Notes: a model not told the origin generated them from the letters alone. A stretch of DNA of 64,000 nt from an uncultured Dyadobacter sp. (GCF_946482605.1 NZ_CAMLSE010000034.1:18448-82447), one strand, 5' to 3'. Positions 9,042 through 21,102 are shown, counted from the stretch's first letter. Numbers and translations are program-made.

Positions 9042-9171
9042 TATGAAAGAATTTAGGATTTCCGACCGCCATCCACGCTGGCTGGCAATAACTTAGACGA
9101 CACAGGAGAGTCTGCCCCTGATTCGATCTACTTAAAAAATACTACTAAATTTCCCTTTTGTACTATCCCGA

Positions 9172-10494
9172 CTACATAATCTGGACGATGCCGTAACCGC
9201 TGACGGTGAGAATAGACAAGACACTCAGCCAGAAAAGCACGTCATAGGCCGCAGACGGCTTCAATGATGCCGGCAATTCGCGGTAACGAAATACGAGCGA
9301 AACGTAAACAACCAGCAAAAGCAGCACAGAAGTAGCTATACCGCCCAGAATAACCATCATCACCGGTGCCTGGAAGAAGAGAAAAAGAATGCACCAGACA
9401 GCCGGCAGCACCCACGACATGATACCGATCGATTTCCGCTGCGCTTTTTCAGTATCGAACTTCATCCAACCCAATTGGCCGAATGCATCGCCCCATACAC
9501 GGGCCCAGCTGGCCGTAGCTGTAAACAAGGTGGAGTATAGCACAAAAAATGCGCCTATCAGGAAAAGGTTGCGGGCCCAGTCGCCCAACGTCTCGGTAAA
9601 GATCCTCGACAGCACTTCCACCATCTGATAACCTTCCGGTACCGCACCGCCATGATGTAAAACCGCCGCTCCCAGCAGATAAAACGCCGCCGTAACGATC
9701 GTATAAACCACCATCGACAGTACCGCATCCAGGTACATGACATTAAACCAGCCTTTCGCCCTCCTGGACCATTCGGCCGTGCCGTCGTTTGGTCCCGTAT
9801 AAGCTGCGTAACCCTTTTCGATGCACCAGTAATTGTAATACATGATTTCATCTCCGCCGACGCCCGTTATCCCAAACGCCCCGAACGCAGTGGCAACCAT
9901 CGCTGCGGGGAGGGAAAAGTGCAGGCCGGTTTCAATTTGTGGCCAGTGGATGGCGTACGACGTCCATTGCAGGGAAAAGAGGGATATCAGGATAACGACC
10001 GTAAACAGCATGATCATCACCAGCGACCCTTTTTCTACAGGGCCATAGTTGCCTTTGTAAACCCAGAACGAAGTGATAAGCACTGAAATGATGGCCCACA
10101 TATTGACCGAAATCCCCGGAAAGCCCATATGGAGTACAATAGCAACCCCGCCCACGATACCACCGACCTGCAACAATTTCAGCCCTTGCAAAGACAACCA
10201 CAGCCATATACTCCAGTGTGCCTTCCCCAGCCTTCTACCTGGCAGGTTATTGAAGTTATGCATGATGAATGTGCCTGTGTAAATGGCATTCTTACCGAAT
10301 TCAAGCTGCAATGCTACTTTCACCAGACAGCTGAGGATGATCAGCCAGAACATGACGAATCCCGCCCTGGCCCCTAACGCAGTAGTAGCAATGAGCTCTC
10401 CTGAACCGACGATGGCGGCGGAAAGAATGAAACCGGGGCCCAGGTAGCGGAGCCTGCCTAAGAAGGTGGTGGGAGGGGCTAATATTTTGGACAT
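9172..10494 (-). CDS. Nramp-like divalent cation transporter lacking canonical metal motifs
   Basis: About 440 residues and about eleven membrane helices. GPGFILSAAIV followed by a helix break and ATTALGARAGFVMFW aligns with Nramp helix 1. However, the DPGN metal motif of helix 1 is GSGE here, and the helix 6 MPH motif is replaced by DEI (GVGGDEIMYYNYW). The fold call is secure but metal selectivity cannot be assumed; it may move a different cation or another solute. ATG 10494 (MSKILAPPTTFLGRLRYLGPGF) is preferred over an upstream ATG at 10521. The upstream gene ends 60 bases before it on the same strand, so the two may share a transcript. Confidence 0.8.
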   Translation of the reverse strand: MSKILAPPTTFLGRLRYLGPGFILSAAIVGSGELIATTALGARAGFVMFWLIILSCLVKVALQLEFGKNAIYTGTFIMHNFNNLPGRRLGKAHWSIWLWLSLQGLKLLQVGGIVGGVAIVLHMGFPGISVNMWAIISVLITSFWVYKGNYGPVEKGSLVMIMLFTVVILISLFSLQWTSYAIHWPQIETGLHFSLPAAMVATAFGAFGITGVGGDEIMYYNYWCIEKGYAAYTGPNDGTAEWSRRAKGWFNVMYLDAVLSMVVYTIVTAAFYLLGAAVLHHGGAVPEGYQMVEVLSRIFTETLGDWARNLFLIGAFFVLYSTLFTATASWARVWGDAFGQLGWMKFDTEKAQRKSIGIMSWVLPAVWCILFLFFQAPVMMVILGGIATSVLLLLVVYVSLVFRYRELPASLKPSAAYDVLFWLSVLSILTVSGYGIVQIM

Positions 10495-10554
10495 AAAGGA
10501 GATTTTATGTCCAAAAGCCAAGATCAGCCGTTTTTTAATGCCAGGCGGCCAAAA

Positions 10555-12015
10555 TTACAGATTCCCTACCGCCTGGTGAATCTGCTTCACCGTATCTACA
10601 TAATTATTTTCGCTGGGCAATCCGAACAGGGACTTTTCCTTAATCATCTGCGCTACATTCTCCGGAACGAGCTTTTCCCAGCCCGGCTCCCCACGCTTGA
10701 TCATTTCAAGTACAAAGTCGGTGGTGATGTGCATATGTTCGGTATTGTAGTTCCGAATGTCTTCGATCTTGTCGTTCACGATCAGGTATTGGAACAATGG
10801 CCGCAAATGATCGGGAACACGGAAATTTTCGCAGCTGTACACCGAACCGTCCGGTTGGAGCGTCGGGTAAATGTAGAGCTTCACCTTGCGGCTAAAAAGT
10901 GTGGCGAACGACTCCAGAATGCCACCCTGCAAAAACTGGTAATGCTTTTCTTCAAAGATATCCTGCAAGTTGGGACTACCGAGCAGCAAGCCCGATTTCA
11001 GCTTCGTAAGCCGCGAAAGATAGGCCACAAGCCGGTAATATTCATGGTGGTTCGAGATCATTACCATATGCCCCAGGGAGCAAAGGATATCAACACGATC
11101 CAGGAAGTCCTTCTCGTCGATATCGCGGTCTCCTGCTTTGAGATTGTGTAAGGTAAGTTCCGAAATAAGGACAACCTTGGACTCATCCACATCCGGCTCG
11201 GCCAGGAATTGCCGTTGTCCATTGCTGATAAGGTCAATATGCACATTCGTAATCGGGCGGAGGCGGCCGCGCATCATCAGGATGTGCTTTTTGTACAATG
11301 CTTCGGAGGGTTGCAGCACCCCACCGTCACTACCAAACAATGCGGCATCCGTAAACCCGTTTTTCACCAGCCTAAGGCTCATCAGGCGGTTATCTACCTT
11401 GGCAAAATCCGGCCCGCTGAAACGCACCATGTCGATCTCGATCCGGTCGATCGTCAGATCGTCCATCAGCGACATCAACAGGATCTCCGGCGATTTGTGG
11501 TAATAGTAGCAGCCGTAGATCAGGTTCACCCCGATAATCCCCAGCGCCTGCTGCTGTAAAATATTCTCATCATCGCGCATACGCACGTGTATGACCACGT
11601 AATTGGTCGGCCCCATCGGAGTTAGCTGGAATTGCAGTCCGATCCACCCGTGGGATTCATTCGTTTTTTGAAAATTGAGCGCTACAACTGTATTGGCGAA
11701 AGCAAAAAAGGTGCTGTCGACACCTCGCTTTTCCGACAAGCGCTTCTCTACCAGGTTGTATTCCCTGTTCAGCATTTTCATCAGGCGTGATTCCACCACA
11801 TACCTTCCCCCCTCCTCTGTTCCATATATCGCGTCGCTGAATGTCATATCATAAGCCGACATGGTTTTAGCGATGGTTCCGGATGCGCCGCCAGCTTTGA
11901 AAAAATAAGCTGCCGTTTCCTGCCCCGCACCGATTTCGGCAAACGATCCGTAAATGCGGCGGTCGAGGTTGATCCTTAATGCTTTTTGTTTTGTACCAAG
12001 ATTCTTTTCGTACAT
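10555..12015 (-). CDS. large conserved protein of unknown function
   Basis: 486 residues, cytosolic, without signal peptide, membrane segment or Walker motif. Conserved-looking features are RIYGSFAEIGAGQETAAYFF near residue 20, SAYDMTFSDAIYG near 53, GVNLIYGCYYYH near 165, and DVDESKVVLISELTLHNL near 285. Highly similar proteins occur in Bacteroidota and cyanobacteria as I remember them, under contradictory automatic names (TonB receptor, nicotinate nucleotide adenylyltransferase); I see no TonB plug and no HxGH nucleotidyltransferase motif, so I reject both. It is divergent from the GGCT-fold gene and may be co-transcribed with the Nramp-like gene. Confidence 0.8.
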   Translation of the reverse strand: MYEKNLGTKQKALRINLDRRIYGSFAEIGAGQETAAYFFKAGGASGTIAKTMSAYDMTFSDAIYGTEEGGRYVVESRLMKMLNREYNLVEKRLSEKRGVDSTFFAFANTVVALNFQKTNESHGWIGLQFQLTPMGPTNYVVIHVRMRDDENILQQQALGIIGVNLIYGCYYYHKSPEILLMSLMDDLTIDRIEIDMVRFSGPDFAKVDNRLMSLRLVKNGFTDAALFGSDGGVLQPSEALYKKHILMMRGRLRPITNVHIDLISNGQRQFLAEPDVDESKVVLISELTLHNLKAGDRDIDEKDFLDRVDILCSLGHMVMISNHHEYYRLVAYLSRLTKLKSGLLLGSPNLQDIFEEKHYQFLQGGILESFATLFSRKVKLYIYPTLQPDGSVYSCENFRVPDHLRPLFQYLIVNDKIEDIRNYNTEHMHITTDFVLEMIKRGEPGWEKLVPENVAQMIKEKSLFGLPSENNYVDTVKQIHQAVGNL

Positions 12016-12062
12016 AACTGTATATTAGTAAAATGGAAAGCCTTACATGTAAATATAAGAAA

Positions 12063-12078
12063 AATACAGTTCTGTATT
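12063..12078. promoter_or_regulatory. Inverted repeat in a divergent promoter region
   Basis: AATACAG and CTGTATT with a 2-base centre lie in the 93-base space between two divergently transcribed genes (starts 12015 minus and 12109 plus). It could be a shared operator; no regulator gene adjoins it. Confidence 0.35.
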
Positions 12079-12108
12079 AAGCGGAATTTCTGATCTTCTG
12101 GCAGCAGA

Positions 12109-12507
12109 ATGGAAAAGTTATATAATTTATTTACTTACGGCACTTTGATGCGGGGCTTTGATAACCCGTATGCGGACAAGCTCCGGTTGTCTTCAAACTA
12201 TATAGGAAAAGGGCATTTCAACGGAAAATTGTTCCGTGTGGAGTGGTTCCCCGGCGCGCATTACGAGCCTGATGCATCTACCCTCGTACACGGGGAAATT
12301 TACCAGCTGAACTCCTTTGAAATACTCGAAGAACTCGATGAATATGAGGATGTTCTGGAAGATGAGGCCGCGAGTTTGTACGTCAGGAAGGTGGTACCTG
12401 TCCGGGATGGCAATGGGGCCGTCATTCCTTGCTGGGTATATTTGTATAATAAACCGGTTGAGGATTTGCCTTTGATTGAAGATGGGTATTTCAAAACTAC
12501 GCCCTGA
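12109..12507 (+). CDS. gamma-glutamylcyclotransferase-fold (AIG2-like) protein
   Basis: 132 residues. The signature FTYGTLMRG near the N-terminus is the GGCT/AIG2 substrate loop, and LEELDEYED near residue 70 holds the conserved acidic residue of the fold. The family cleaves gamma-glutamyl-amine or gamma-glutamyl-amino-acid conjugates to 5-oxoproline; the substrate cannot be told. The 3' end overlaps the convergent coaX gene by 11 bases. Confidence 0.85.
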   Translation: MEKLYNLFTYGTLMRGFDNPYADKLRLSSNYIGKGHFNGKLFRVEWFPGAHYEPDASTLVHGEIYQLNSFEILEELDEYEDVLEDEAASLYVRKVVPVRDGNGAVIPCWVYLYNKPVEDLPLIEDGYFKTTP

Positions 12508-13264
12508 GGCTCTCGCCGATAATGCGCAGGCCGTCCAATGTTAACTTTCTATCAATTTCAACGAACTCGTCCCGCAACGTGTCGATAATGGACGACAACC
12601 CGCCCGTCGCGACGGCAATGCATTCACCGCCAAGCTCTGCACGGATACGGCCCAGCAGCGATTTCACCAATCCTTCATAACCCAGCAAAATGCCGGCCTG
12701 AATGGCTTCGACGGTGTTCTTGCCTATGGCCGACTCCGGAAGCTGCAAGGGCACTTCCGGAAGCTGTGCCGTATTGGCGAACAGTGCTTTGACCGCCGTC
12801 ACCAACCCGGGTAATATGGCTACCCCCAAAATTTTGCTTTCTTTCGATATCGTAGTGAATGTCAGCGCCGTACCGAAATCGACGACGACACAGTTCTCTT
12901 GGTAGCGCGTGGAAACCGCCACCGCATTGGCAATCAAATCGGCCCCTATCTCATGCGGATGATCGATCGCAATGGACAATGCCGGATAAATCTCCGGACC
13001 GACCACGATCACATCGTCTCCAAACAGCGACCGTAACATTCTCAGAATAACCGGGGTCAGAGGAGGAACCACACTGCTCAGAACCACCGTATCCACATCC
13101 CCGAACCACAAACCCGCTTCCAGGAAATGCAGCCGCAATTTCGATTCGTAGTGCGCCTCGTTCTCCTGCACCAGTGAACGCATCCGCCAGATGTGCTCCC
13201 AGTTTCCAGATTCGTAAAGCCCGAAAACGGTGTCGGTATTGCCAAGGTCGACGGCTAAAAGCAT
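12497..13264 (-). CDS. coaX: type III pantothenate kinase
   Basis: 255 residues, ASKHA fold. MLLAVDLGNTDTVFGLY is the phosphate-1 loop, GADLIANAVA the pantothenate-binding region, and VVDFGTALTFTTI the phosphate-2 motif. It phosphorylates pantothenate in the first step of CoA synthesis; type III enzymes are not inhibited by CoA and usually need a monovalent cation. Length is normal. It is divergent from the beta-galactosidase gene and convergent with the GGCT-fold gene. Confidence 0.95.
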   Translation of the reverse strand: MLLAVDLGNTDTVFGLYESGNWEHIWRMRSLVQENEAHYESKLRLHFLEAGLWFGDVDTVVLSSVVPPLTPVILRMLRSLFGDDVIVVGPEIYPALSIAIDHPHEIGADLIANAVAVSTRYQENCVVVDFGTALTFTTISKESKILGVAILPGLVTAVKALFANTAQLPEVPLQLPESAIGKNTVEAIQAGILLGYEGLVKSLLGRIRAELGGECIAVATGGLSSIIDTLRDEFVEIDRKLTLDGLRIIGESLRA

Positions 13265-13379
13265 AACAGAGATTTTACATGTGAGGGCAAATTAAAGGCA
13301 TTCCTCAAATAAAACTTCATGATGCCCTGGTTTTGCGTCCGTTTCTTTTTGATTATCCATAATTTTAACGCAAAAATAA

Positions 13380-16841
<3,462 letters not shown>

Positions 16842-16902
16842 TTTGAAAAAAGACTTGGCAGATCAAACAAACGGCCTGCCAAGTCTGCACTACCCCACAG
16901 TT

Positions 16903-16946
16903 AATCAATACCTGGCGATTTTGCCGCCAGATATTGATTATTTTTT
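16903..16946 (+). terminator. Strong terminator between the beta-galactosidase and yceI genes
   Basis: A long stem: AATCAATA (16903-16910) pairs with TATTGATT (16932-16939) and CTGGCG (16912-16917) with CGCCAG (16925-16930), with one internal mismatch, followed by ATTTTTT. It overlaps the stop of the convergent yceI-like gene. An 11-base inverted repeat (AGACTTGGCAG / CTGCCAAGTCT, 16851-16886) lies just before it and lacks a T-run. Confidence 0.88.
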
Positions 16947-17501
16947 ATAGGGAGCCAGGACATATTGGGTTTTGACACTGATGATCTGCGCGATTTTGAC
17001 AAAGACCACCTTGGGAACATCAATCTTATGGTCCGTCAACGGTACCTCAAAATCGGAATTGATGGTGATTTTCCCTCCTTCGATCTTCATTTTACCCTTG
17101 ATCGTCCGCTCCTTAGTGACGCCATGCACCGTAAACTTTCCGGTGGCAGACACGTCGTATTGGCCATCTTTGGTATAGTCCGGTGCCTTATCGACCTTGC
17201 CCGAAAACGTAGCCGTCGGATATTTCTCCGATTCTATGTAGTTCTCATTGAAATGCTCCTGCATCAGTTTGTTGGGAAAAACAAAGTCACGCATATTCAT
17301 CCGGATCGCGATCTCGTTGTTGGCCGTGTTCAGGATCACCTGCGACTTTTTGTTCTCCGCTTCGATATTTTCCAAAGGTGTCGATGCCGAGAATTTCGTA
17401 TTGCCGCCGGAGGTAGCGAACATTTGTGCCAAAGCCGTCCCGGAAAGCAAAGCGGTACTGAACATGGCCAGGCAGGCCACGCGAAAAAAATGCAGTTTCA
17501 T
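16938..17501 (-). CDS. YceI family periplasmic protein
   Basis: 187 residues. The signal peptide (LAMFSTALLSGTALAQ) is followed by the YceI lipocalin-like barrel; diagnostic pieces are NNEIAIRMNMRDFVFPNKLMQ, EKYPTATFSGKV and TGKFTVHGVTKERTIKG. YceI proteins bind long isoprenoid chains such as polyprenyl quinones in a hydrophobic pocket (family knowledge). It is the last gene of a three-gene minus-strand set with a DUF5777 protein (8-base gap) and a Rieske lipoprotein, which suggests a periplasmic redox or quinone-related job for the set. Confidence 0.9.
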   Translation of the reverse strand: MKLHFFRVACLAMFSTALLSGTALAQMFATSGGNTKFSASTPLENIEAENKKSQVILNTANNEIAIRMNMRDFVFPNKLMQEHFNENYIESEKYPTATFSGKVDKAPDYTKDGQYDVSATGKFTVHGVTKERTIKGKMKIEGGKITINSDFEVPLTDHKIDVPKVVFVKIAQIISVKTQYVLAPYKK

Positions 17502-17509
17502 AGTCTGGA

Positions 17510-18397
17510 TCAGTTTGGCTGCTTCTTGTTCTTCTTGTCAAAGCTGAATGTACGGGAAATGTTGAACCCGTAATGGATATCTCCTTTACCCCAGCTTCCG
17601 GCTGTTTCGCCGATAAACTGTTTCTCGATCATGCCCAGGGAATTGGTAAAATGCAGTTGGAAAACGTGTCCGCCCGTTTCGATATCCACGCCAAACGACA
17701 TAGAATCGTGGTAAGGGGCCGTCAGGGTGTTCTTTTCACGGGCGGTATAGAAATACTCCCCGTTCAGCGACACGCGTTTGGATAGTTTGAAACGACCGCC
17801 GATACCTACTGCGAACAACACTTTTTCATCGCCCGTCACGTCCGGCATGGTGCGGTACAAATAGGTCGGTGACAGTTGAAGCGACAGCCGCTCACCGAAT
17901 TTCCGCGCTATCAGCACCTGGGCAGTATAATATAGCTTGTCCTGAAACTCCCGTTCCTTATCCACCGTAGCCACGCCGGTTCCTCCGAACAACGTCACCG
18001 AAACAGGGATATTCCGTGCGCCGCTAGTCTGCTTCAGCAATTTATACTTTCCAAAAAAATCATACACTTTCTGCGATGTGCTGCGGCCGATCCCGATCAT
18101 CAGATCGTCCGTCAGGCCATATTCGAAACCCAGGCGCATGGTAGCCTGATCGAGTCCGAAGAACTGGTAGGCGCCAGAGTTCAGCTTGCCGAAACGGTGC
18201 GAAATGCGAAAATCGAGGTGCTTCTTTTTCATCGTTTCAACCGACTGCCCATTCACAATGCGGGTCGATTTAAAAGTAGCGGTTACCGGAACGGTTTGCG
18301 CGCTGTCCTGTTTCGACAGCTCATTCAGCAGATCATCCTGTGCATATAAAACTGTTGACGAACACATCAACATCGCGAGTAGGCGGAGTACTTTCAT
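17510..18397 (-). CDS. DUF5777-like beta-barrel protein
   Basis: 295 residues with signal peptide (LAMLMCSSTVLYAQ). The body consists of alternating amphipathic strands with aromatic girdles (HLDFRISHRFGKL, RLGFEYGLTDDLMIGIGRS, GVDIETGGHVFQLHFTNS) and ends in FNISRTFSFDKKN; this fits an outer-membrane or periplasm-facing barrel. I recognise it as DUF5777-like from this pattern. It lies between the Rieske and YceI genes with 8 bases to YceI and 12 to the Rieske gene, so the three are one operon. Function unknown. Confidence 0.75.
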   Translation of the reverse strand: MKVLRLLAMLMCSSTVLYAQDDLLNELSKQDSAQTVPVTATFKSTRIVNGQSVETMKKKHLDFRISHRFGKLNSGAYQFFGLDQATMRLGFEYGLTDDLMIGIGRSTSQKVYDFFGKYKLLKQTSGARNIPVSVTLFGGTGVATVDKEREFQDKLYYTAQVLIARKFGERLSLQLSPTYLYRTMPDVTGDEKVLFAVGIGGRFKLSKRVSLNGEYFYTAREKNTLTAPYHDSMSFGVDIETGGHVFQLHFTNSLGMIEKQFIGETAGSWGKGDIHYGFNISRTFSFDKKNKKQPN

Positions 18398-18409
18398 GGT
18401 CGATGCGGA

Positions 18410-18922
18410 TTAAGCTTTCACAGTTAAAGTGTTCCCGTCGGAAGAAACGGTTATCGTATACGTTTTGAGGGGCGTTGCCGCGGGACCGTTCGTAACTACT
18501 CCTGCGATGCTGAATGTAGAACCATGGGTTTGGCAGAAAACATCGTTGGACCCTGACCTGTATGCCACCGTATTTCCTTCATGCGTACAGATTTTACTCA
18601 ATGCAACATAGCTGCCGGCGGTGGTTTTGGCCACCAGAACGTCACCGATTACCTTACCATTACCCGAGGTTTTCAGATCGTTATAAGGAGATTTGGTCAT
18701 ATCCACGGTGAAGTTGATAGCACTGCCCGTCGTTGTACCTGTAATTCCATTGCCGCCGCTTCCCGGGTTTGGGTCCGGGTCAGGGTTGGGATCGTCGTCT
18801 TTGGATCCGCAGGCCGTCATAGTGGTGCCGAGGCAATAGAATGCCATTAACGTTGAGGTGCTGAGCCCAAGACTTCTCAGGAATTCGCCTCTTTTCATGC
18901 TTCCTTTTTCAATTGAGTTCAT
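18410..18922 (-). CDS. Rieske [2Fe-2S] lipoprotein
   Basis: About 170 residues. A Tat-like start (KRGEFLRSLGLSTSTLMAFY) leads to a lipobox ending TMTAC, then an Asp/Pro/Gly linker (DDDPNPDPDPNPGSGG) and a Rieske domain with ligand motifs CTH and CQTH. The two extra cysteines that form the disulfide in bc1-type Rieske proteins (CTHxGC and CPCH) are Asn and Thr here, so this is a simpler Rieske ferredoxin. It is probably membrane-anchored on the periplasmic side and should pass electrons to or from a partner not in the window. A start further upstream (18949) or internally at MKRGEF is possible. First gene of the Rieske-DUF5777-YceI operon. Confidence 0.85.
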   Translation of the reverse strand: MNSIEKGSMKRGEFLRSLGLSTSTLMAFYCLGTTMTACGSKDDDPNPDPDPNPGSGGNGITGTTTGSAINFTVDMTKSPYNDLKTSGNGKVIGDVLVAKTTAGSYVALSKICTHEGNTVAYRSGSNDVFCQTHGSTFSIAGVVTNGPAATPLKTYTITVSSDGNTLTVKA

Positions 18923-18974
18923 AGTGAATAAATTAATTAGAAGATACAATTCATTGATAATGTGGGCATAGTGC

Positions 18975-20516
18975 TCACTTGAAAACAGGGGTGTAGCGCA
19001 CCGATAGCCAAAGGCCGGTTGTAATGAGGTTCACTTTTCCATACCCGACGCGTTTAAGCGGCATCCGGATCGAAGGCTCTGCGAGGAGCGATAGTTTACG
19101 GGAAATCCTGTATTCGTAGCCGGCTGAAACGTTGGCGTGGCTGAGTAAGTACCAACCGGTTTTTCCATTCCAGCCCGTTACCTTTTGCGCGTTAGGGTCG
19201 TTTGGATTGATATAATAATATTTGTAATCCTCTCTGTTCATGTGGTAGGACGAAAAACCACCCGTTGCAAACCAGCGCGATCTTTCGCCCGAAGCAACAT
19301 CATATCGCACATTCAGCGGAATTTCCAATACCTTGCACACACCATCAATTCCACTTAATGCCAACGGTGGGTAATACTTGTGTTTGGGCAATTGATATGC
19401 CTCGGCGGCGGCCGAATAATCTTTCCTGCTCCAAACCACACCACTTTGCAAAAACAATCTTGGCAAAACCGAATATTCCACCAGCAGCGAAACCGACGTT
19501 CCGGGCTTGGAAAAATCCTTTAACCCTACCGTGCTCAGATCCGGCGAATAGCCAAATCTCACTGCCCAAAGCGGCCGATCAGCCGGGAGCTTCGGCTTAT
19601 CCGGTGCGGGTGCTTCCGGAAGTTCCTGCACCGGATTGGAAATCCCCGGCAGCTGCAATGCATTCCATTTCAAAGCCTTTCCATTCAGCGAGGAGGCGGA
19701 AATTAATGTGCGGGCTGGCTCGTCGGCCTTCGTCACCAGTTCGCTTACGGCTGCCGACTGCGCATTTGCGTCCGTTTGAGCAGTTACATTGCCGTCCTTC
19801 CGGCGGGTTGCCTGTGACAGAGACGTTTCCCTGTCTTGCGTTTTTGCATTATTTGGAATAAAAAGAGCCCCGTCGCCTCCTTCCCTCTTTGAGCGGTTAG
19901 GCTCTAAGTACACTCCGCCTGCCTTAGAACGGCTCCGGGGCAATAGTTTTCTGCCATTGTTACCAACAGCAGCATTCAATTCTGATTTAGAGGAAGATTT
20001 ACCAGTATCTTCATCACCGGCTTTTAGATCGTTACCAATATCTTTTTTGCTGTTACCAGCAACTTTGTTTCTTTTACCAACCCTTTCCTCCGCATTATCC
20101 ACAGCCGGGCTACCGTTATCAACACCCGCATCTGCTTTTACCGCTTCGTCCTGTGAACTTCCCGACTTCCCAACCACGTCTGACGAGCTACCCGACTCCT
20201 TCCTCCTTTCCTCCTTTCCTCCATTCTCCTTCCTACCTTCCTTCTCCTTCCTGCCTTCAACCACTGAAACGCCCGCATTAACCGCAACGCCCTCTCCACC
20301 ATCATACCACGAATAAAGCGCAATCCCCGCCGGTATCAGCAGCGCCAGCACACCCAGCGGCCACCATTTCCGCCACCATCCGGCCGGAGTTTTCCCGTCC
20401 TGCTGATCGAGTCGCTTCCGCAGGTCATTCCAGTCATCGGGTTCGTATGTCGGATCAAGCTCTTCTGATGACTTTCTGAAGAGCTTATCCAGTTCGTCAT
20501 CTGGTAACTCTATCAT
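18975..20516 (-). CDS. inner-membrane-anchored outer-membrane beta-barrel protein, putative anti-sigma partner
   Basis: About 513 residues. Residues 1-50 are cytosolic and acidic (LPDDELDKLFRKSSEEL, YEPDDWNDLRKRLDQQD), resembling Bacteroidota anti-sigma cytosolic tails. A single membrane helix follows at about 52-70 (PLGVLALLIPAGIALYSWY), then about 240 residues of low-complexity Lys/Glu/Ser/Asn/Gly linker, then a C-terminal barrel domain from about residue 315 (PLWAVRFGYSPDLSTVGL ... GLWLSVRYTPVFK). The 5' end overlaps the sigma factor gene by 20 bases. It probably holds the sigma factor and reports on the outer membrane; the sigma partnership is inferred from overlap and layout only. Confidence 0.75.
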   Translation of the reverse strand: MIELPDDELDKLFRKSSEELDPTYEPDDWNDLRKRLDQQDGKTPAGWWRKWWPLGVLALLIPAGIALYSWYDGGEGVAVNAGVSVVEGRKEKEGRKENGGKEERRKESGSSSDVVGKSGSSQDEAVKADAGVDNGSPAVDNAEERVGKRNKVAGNSKKDIGNDLKAGDEDTGKSSSKSELNAAVGNNGRKLLPRSRSKAGGVYLEPNRSKREGGDGALFIPNNAKTQDRETSLSQATRRKDGNVTAQTDANAQSAAVSELVTKADEPARTLISASSLNGKALKWNALQLPGISNPVQELPEAPAPDKPKLPADRPLWAVRFGYSPDLSTVGLKDFSKPGTSVSLLVEYSVLPRLFLQSGVVWSRKDYSAAAEAYQLPKHKYYPPLALSGIDGVCKVLEIPLNVRYDVASGERSRWFATGGFSSYHMNREDYKYYYINPNDPNAQKVTGWNGKTGWYLLSHANVSAGYEYRISRKLSLLAEPSIRMPLKRVGYGKVNLITTGLWLSVRYTPVFK

Positions 20517-21102
20517 AATCGCCAATATTAATCTTGGATAACATTTCTCTCAACTTTTCTCTCGCACGCGACAAATTGGATTTTGACGCCCCAACCGAAA
20601 TATTCAGTTGTTCTGCAATTTCTTCGTGTGTATAACCGTCAATGACCGATAAGCTGAATACCAACCGGTATGCGGGTGTCAGGCGCTGGATCACTCCGAC
20701 CAGCTCTTCGTGGGAAAGCTTGCTGATAACCGTTTCATCGACGGACACTTGTTCCGCGACTTCCACATCGTCAAAAACATCTCTGCGAACTTCCTGTCTG
20801 TAATGATCGAGGGCTGTATTAATCATGATTCTGCTCAACCAGGTTTTAAATGGACGGCTTGCATCGAAACTTTCAAGCTTCGTGAAAACCTTCATGAATC
20901 CATCGTTGAGTATTTCCTTGGCTTCTTCCCTGTTGCGTGTATAGCGTAAGCAAATGCTCATAGCATAGCCGTAGAACTGTTTATACAACAGCTCCTGACT
21001 GCGGCGGTTTTTCTGTAAACAGCCGTCGAGTAGTTCTTGAAGAACGGCGGAGTTATACTCGGGCATGCTATTTGCTTTTTTCAACTGATACGTTGAATTC
21101 AA
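20497..21102 (-). CDS. ECF-type RNA polymerase sigma factor
   Basis: 201 residues from ATG 21102, or 189 from ATG 21066. Region 2 is visible as LLYKQFYGYAMSICLRYTRNREEAKEILNDGFMKVFTKL and region 4 as VFSLSVIDGYTHEEIAEQLNISVGASKSNLSRAREKLREML. It recruits RNA polymerase to a small set of promoters and is normally held by an anti-sigma factor. Its last 20 bases overlap the next gene, which has a cytosolic head and one membrane helix, the layout of a sigma/anti-sigma pair. The gene is divergent from the ABC exporter. Confidence 0.92.
   Translation of the reverse strand: MNSTYQLKKANSMPEYNSAVLQELLDGCLQKNRRSQELLYKQFYGYAMSICLRYTRNREEAKEILNDGFMKVFTKLESFDASRPFKTWLSRIMINTALDHYRQEVRRDVFDDVEVAEQVSVDETVISKLSHEELVGVIQRLTPAYRLVFSLSVIDGYTHEEIAEQLNISVGASKSNLSRAREKLREMLSKINIGDYDRVTR

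Noticed and set aside
10555..12015. TonB-dependent receptor or nicotinate nucleotide adenylyltransferase, names I recall for similar proteins.
   Set aside because: No signal peptide, plug domain or barrel, and no HxGH nucleotide-binding motif.
20180..20260. Pyrimidine-rich run as a separate repeat element.
   Set aside because: It is in frame and codes the Lys/Glu/Gly-rich linker of the barrel protein, so protein low complexity explains it.
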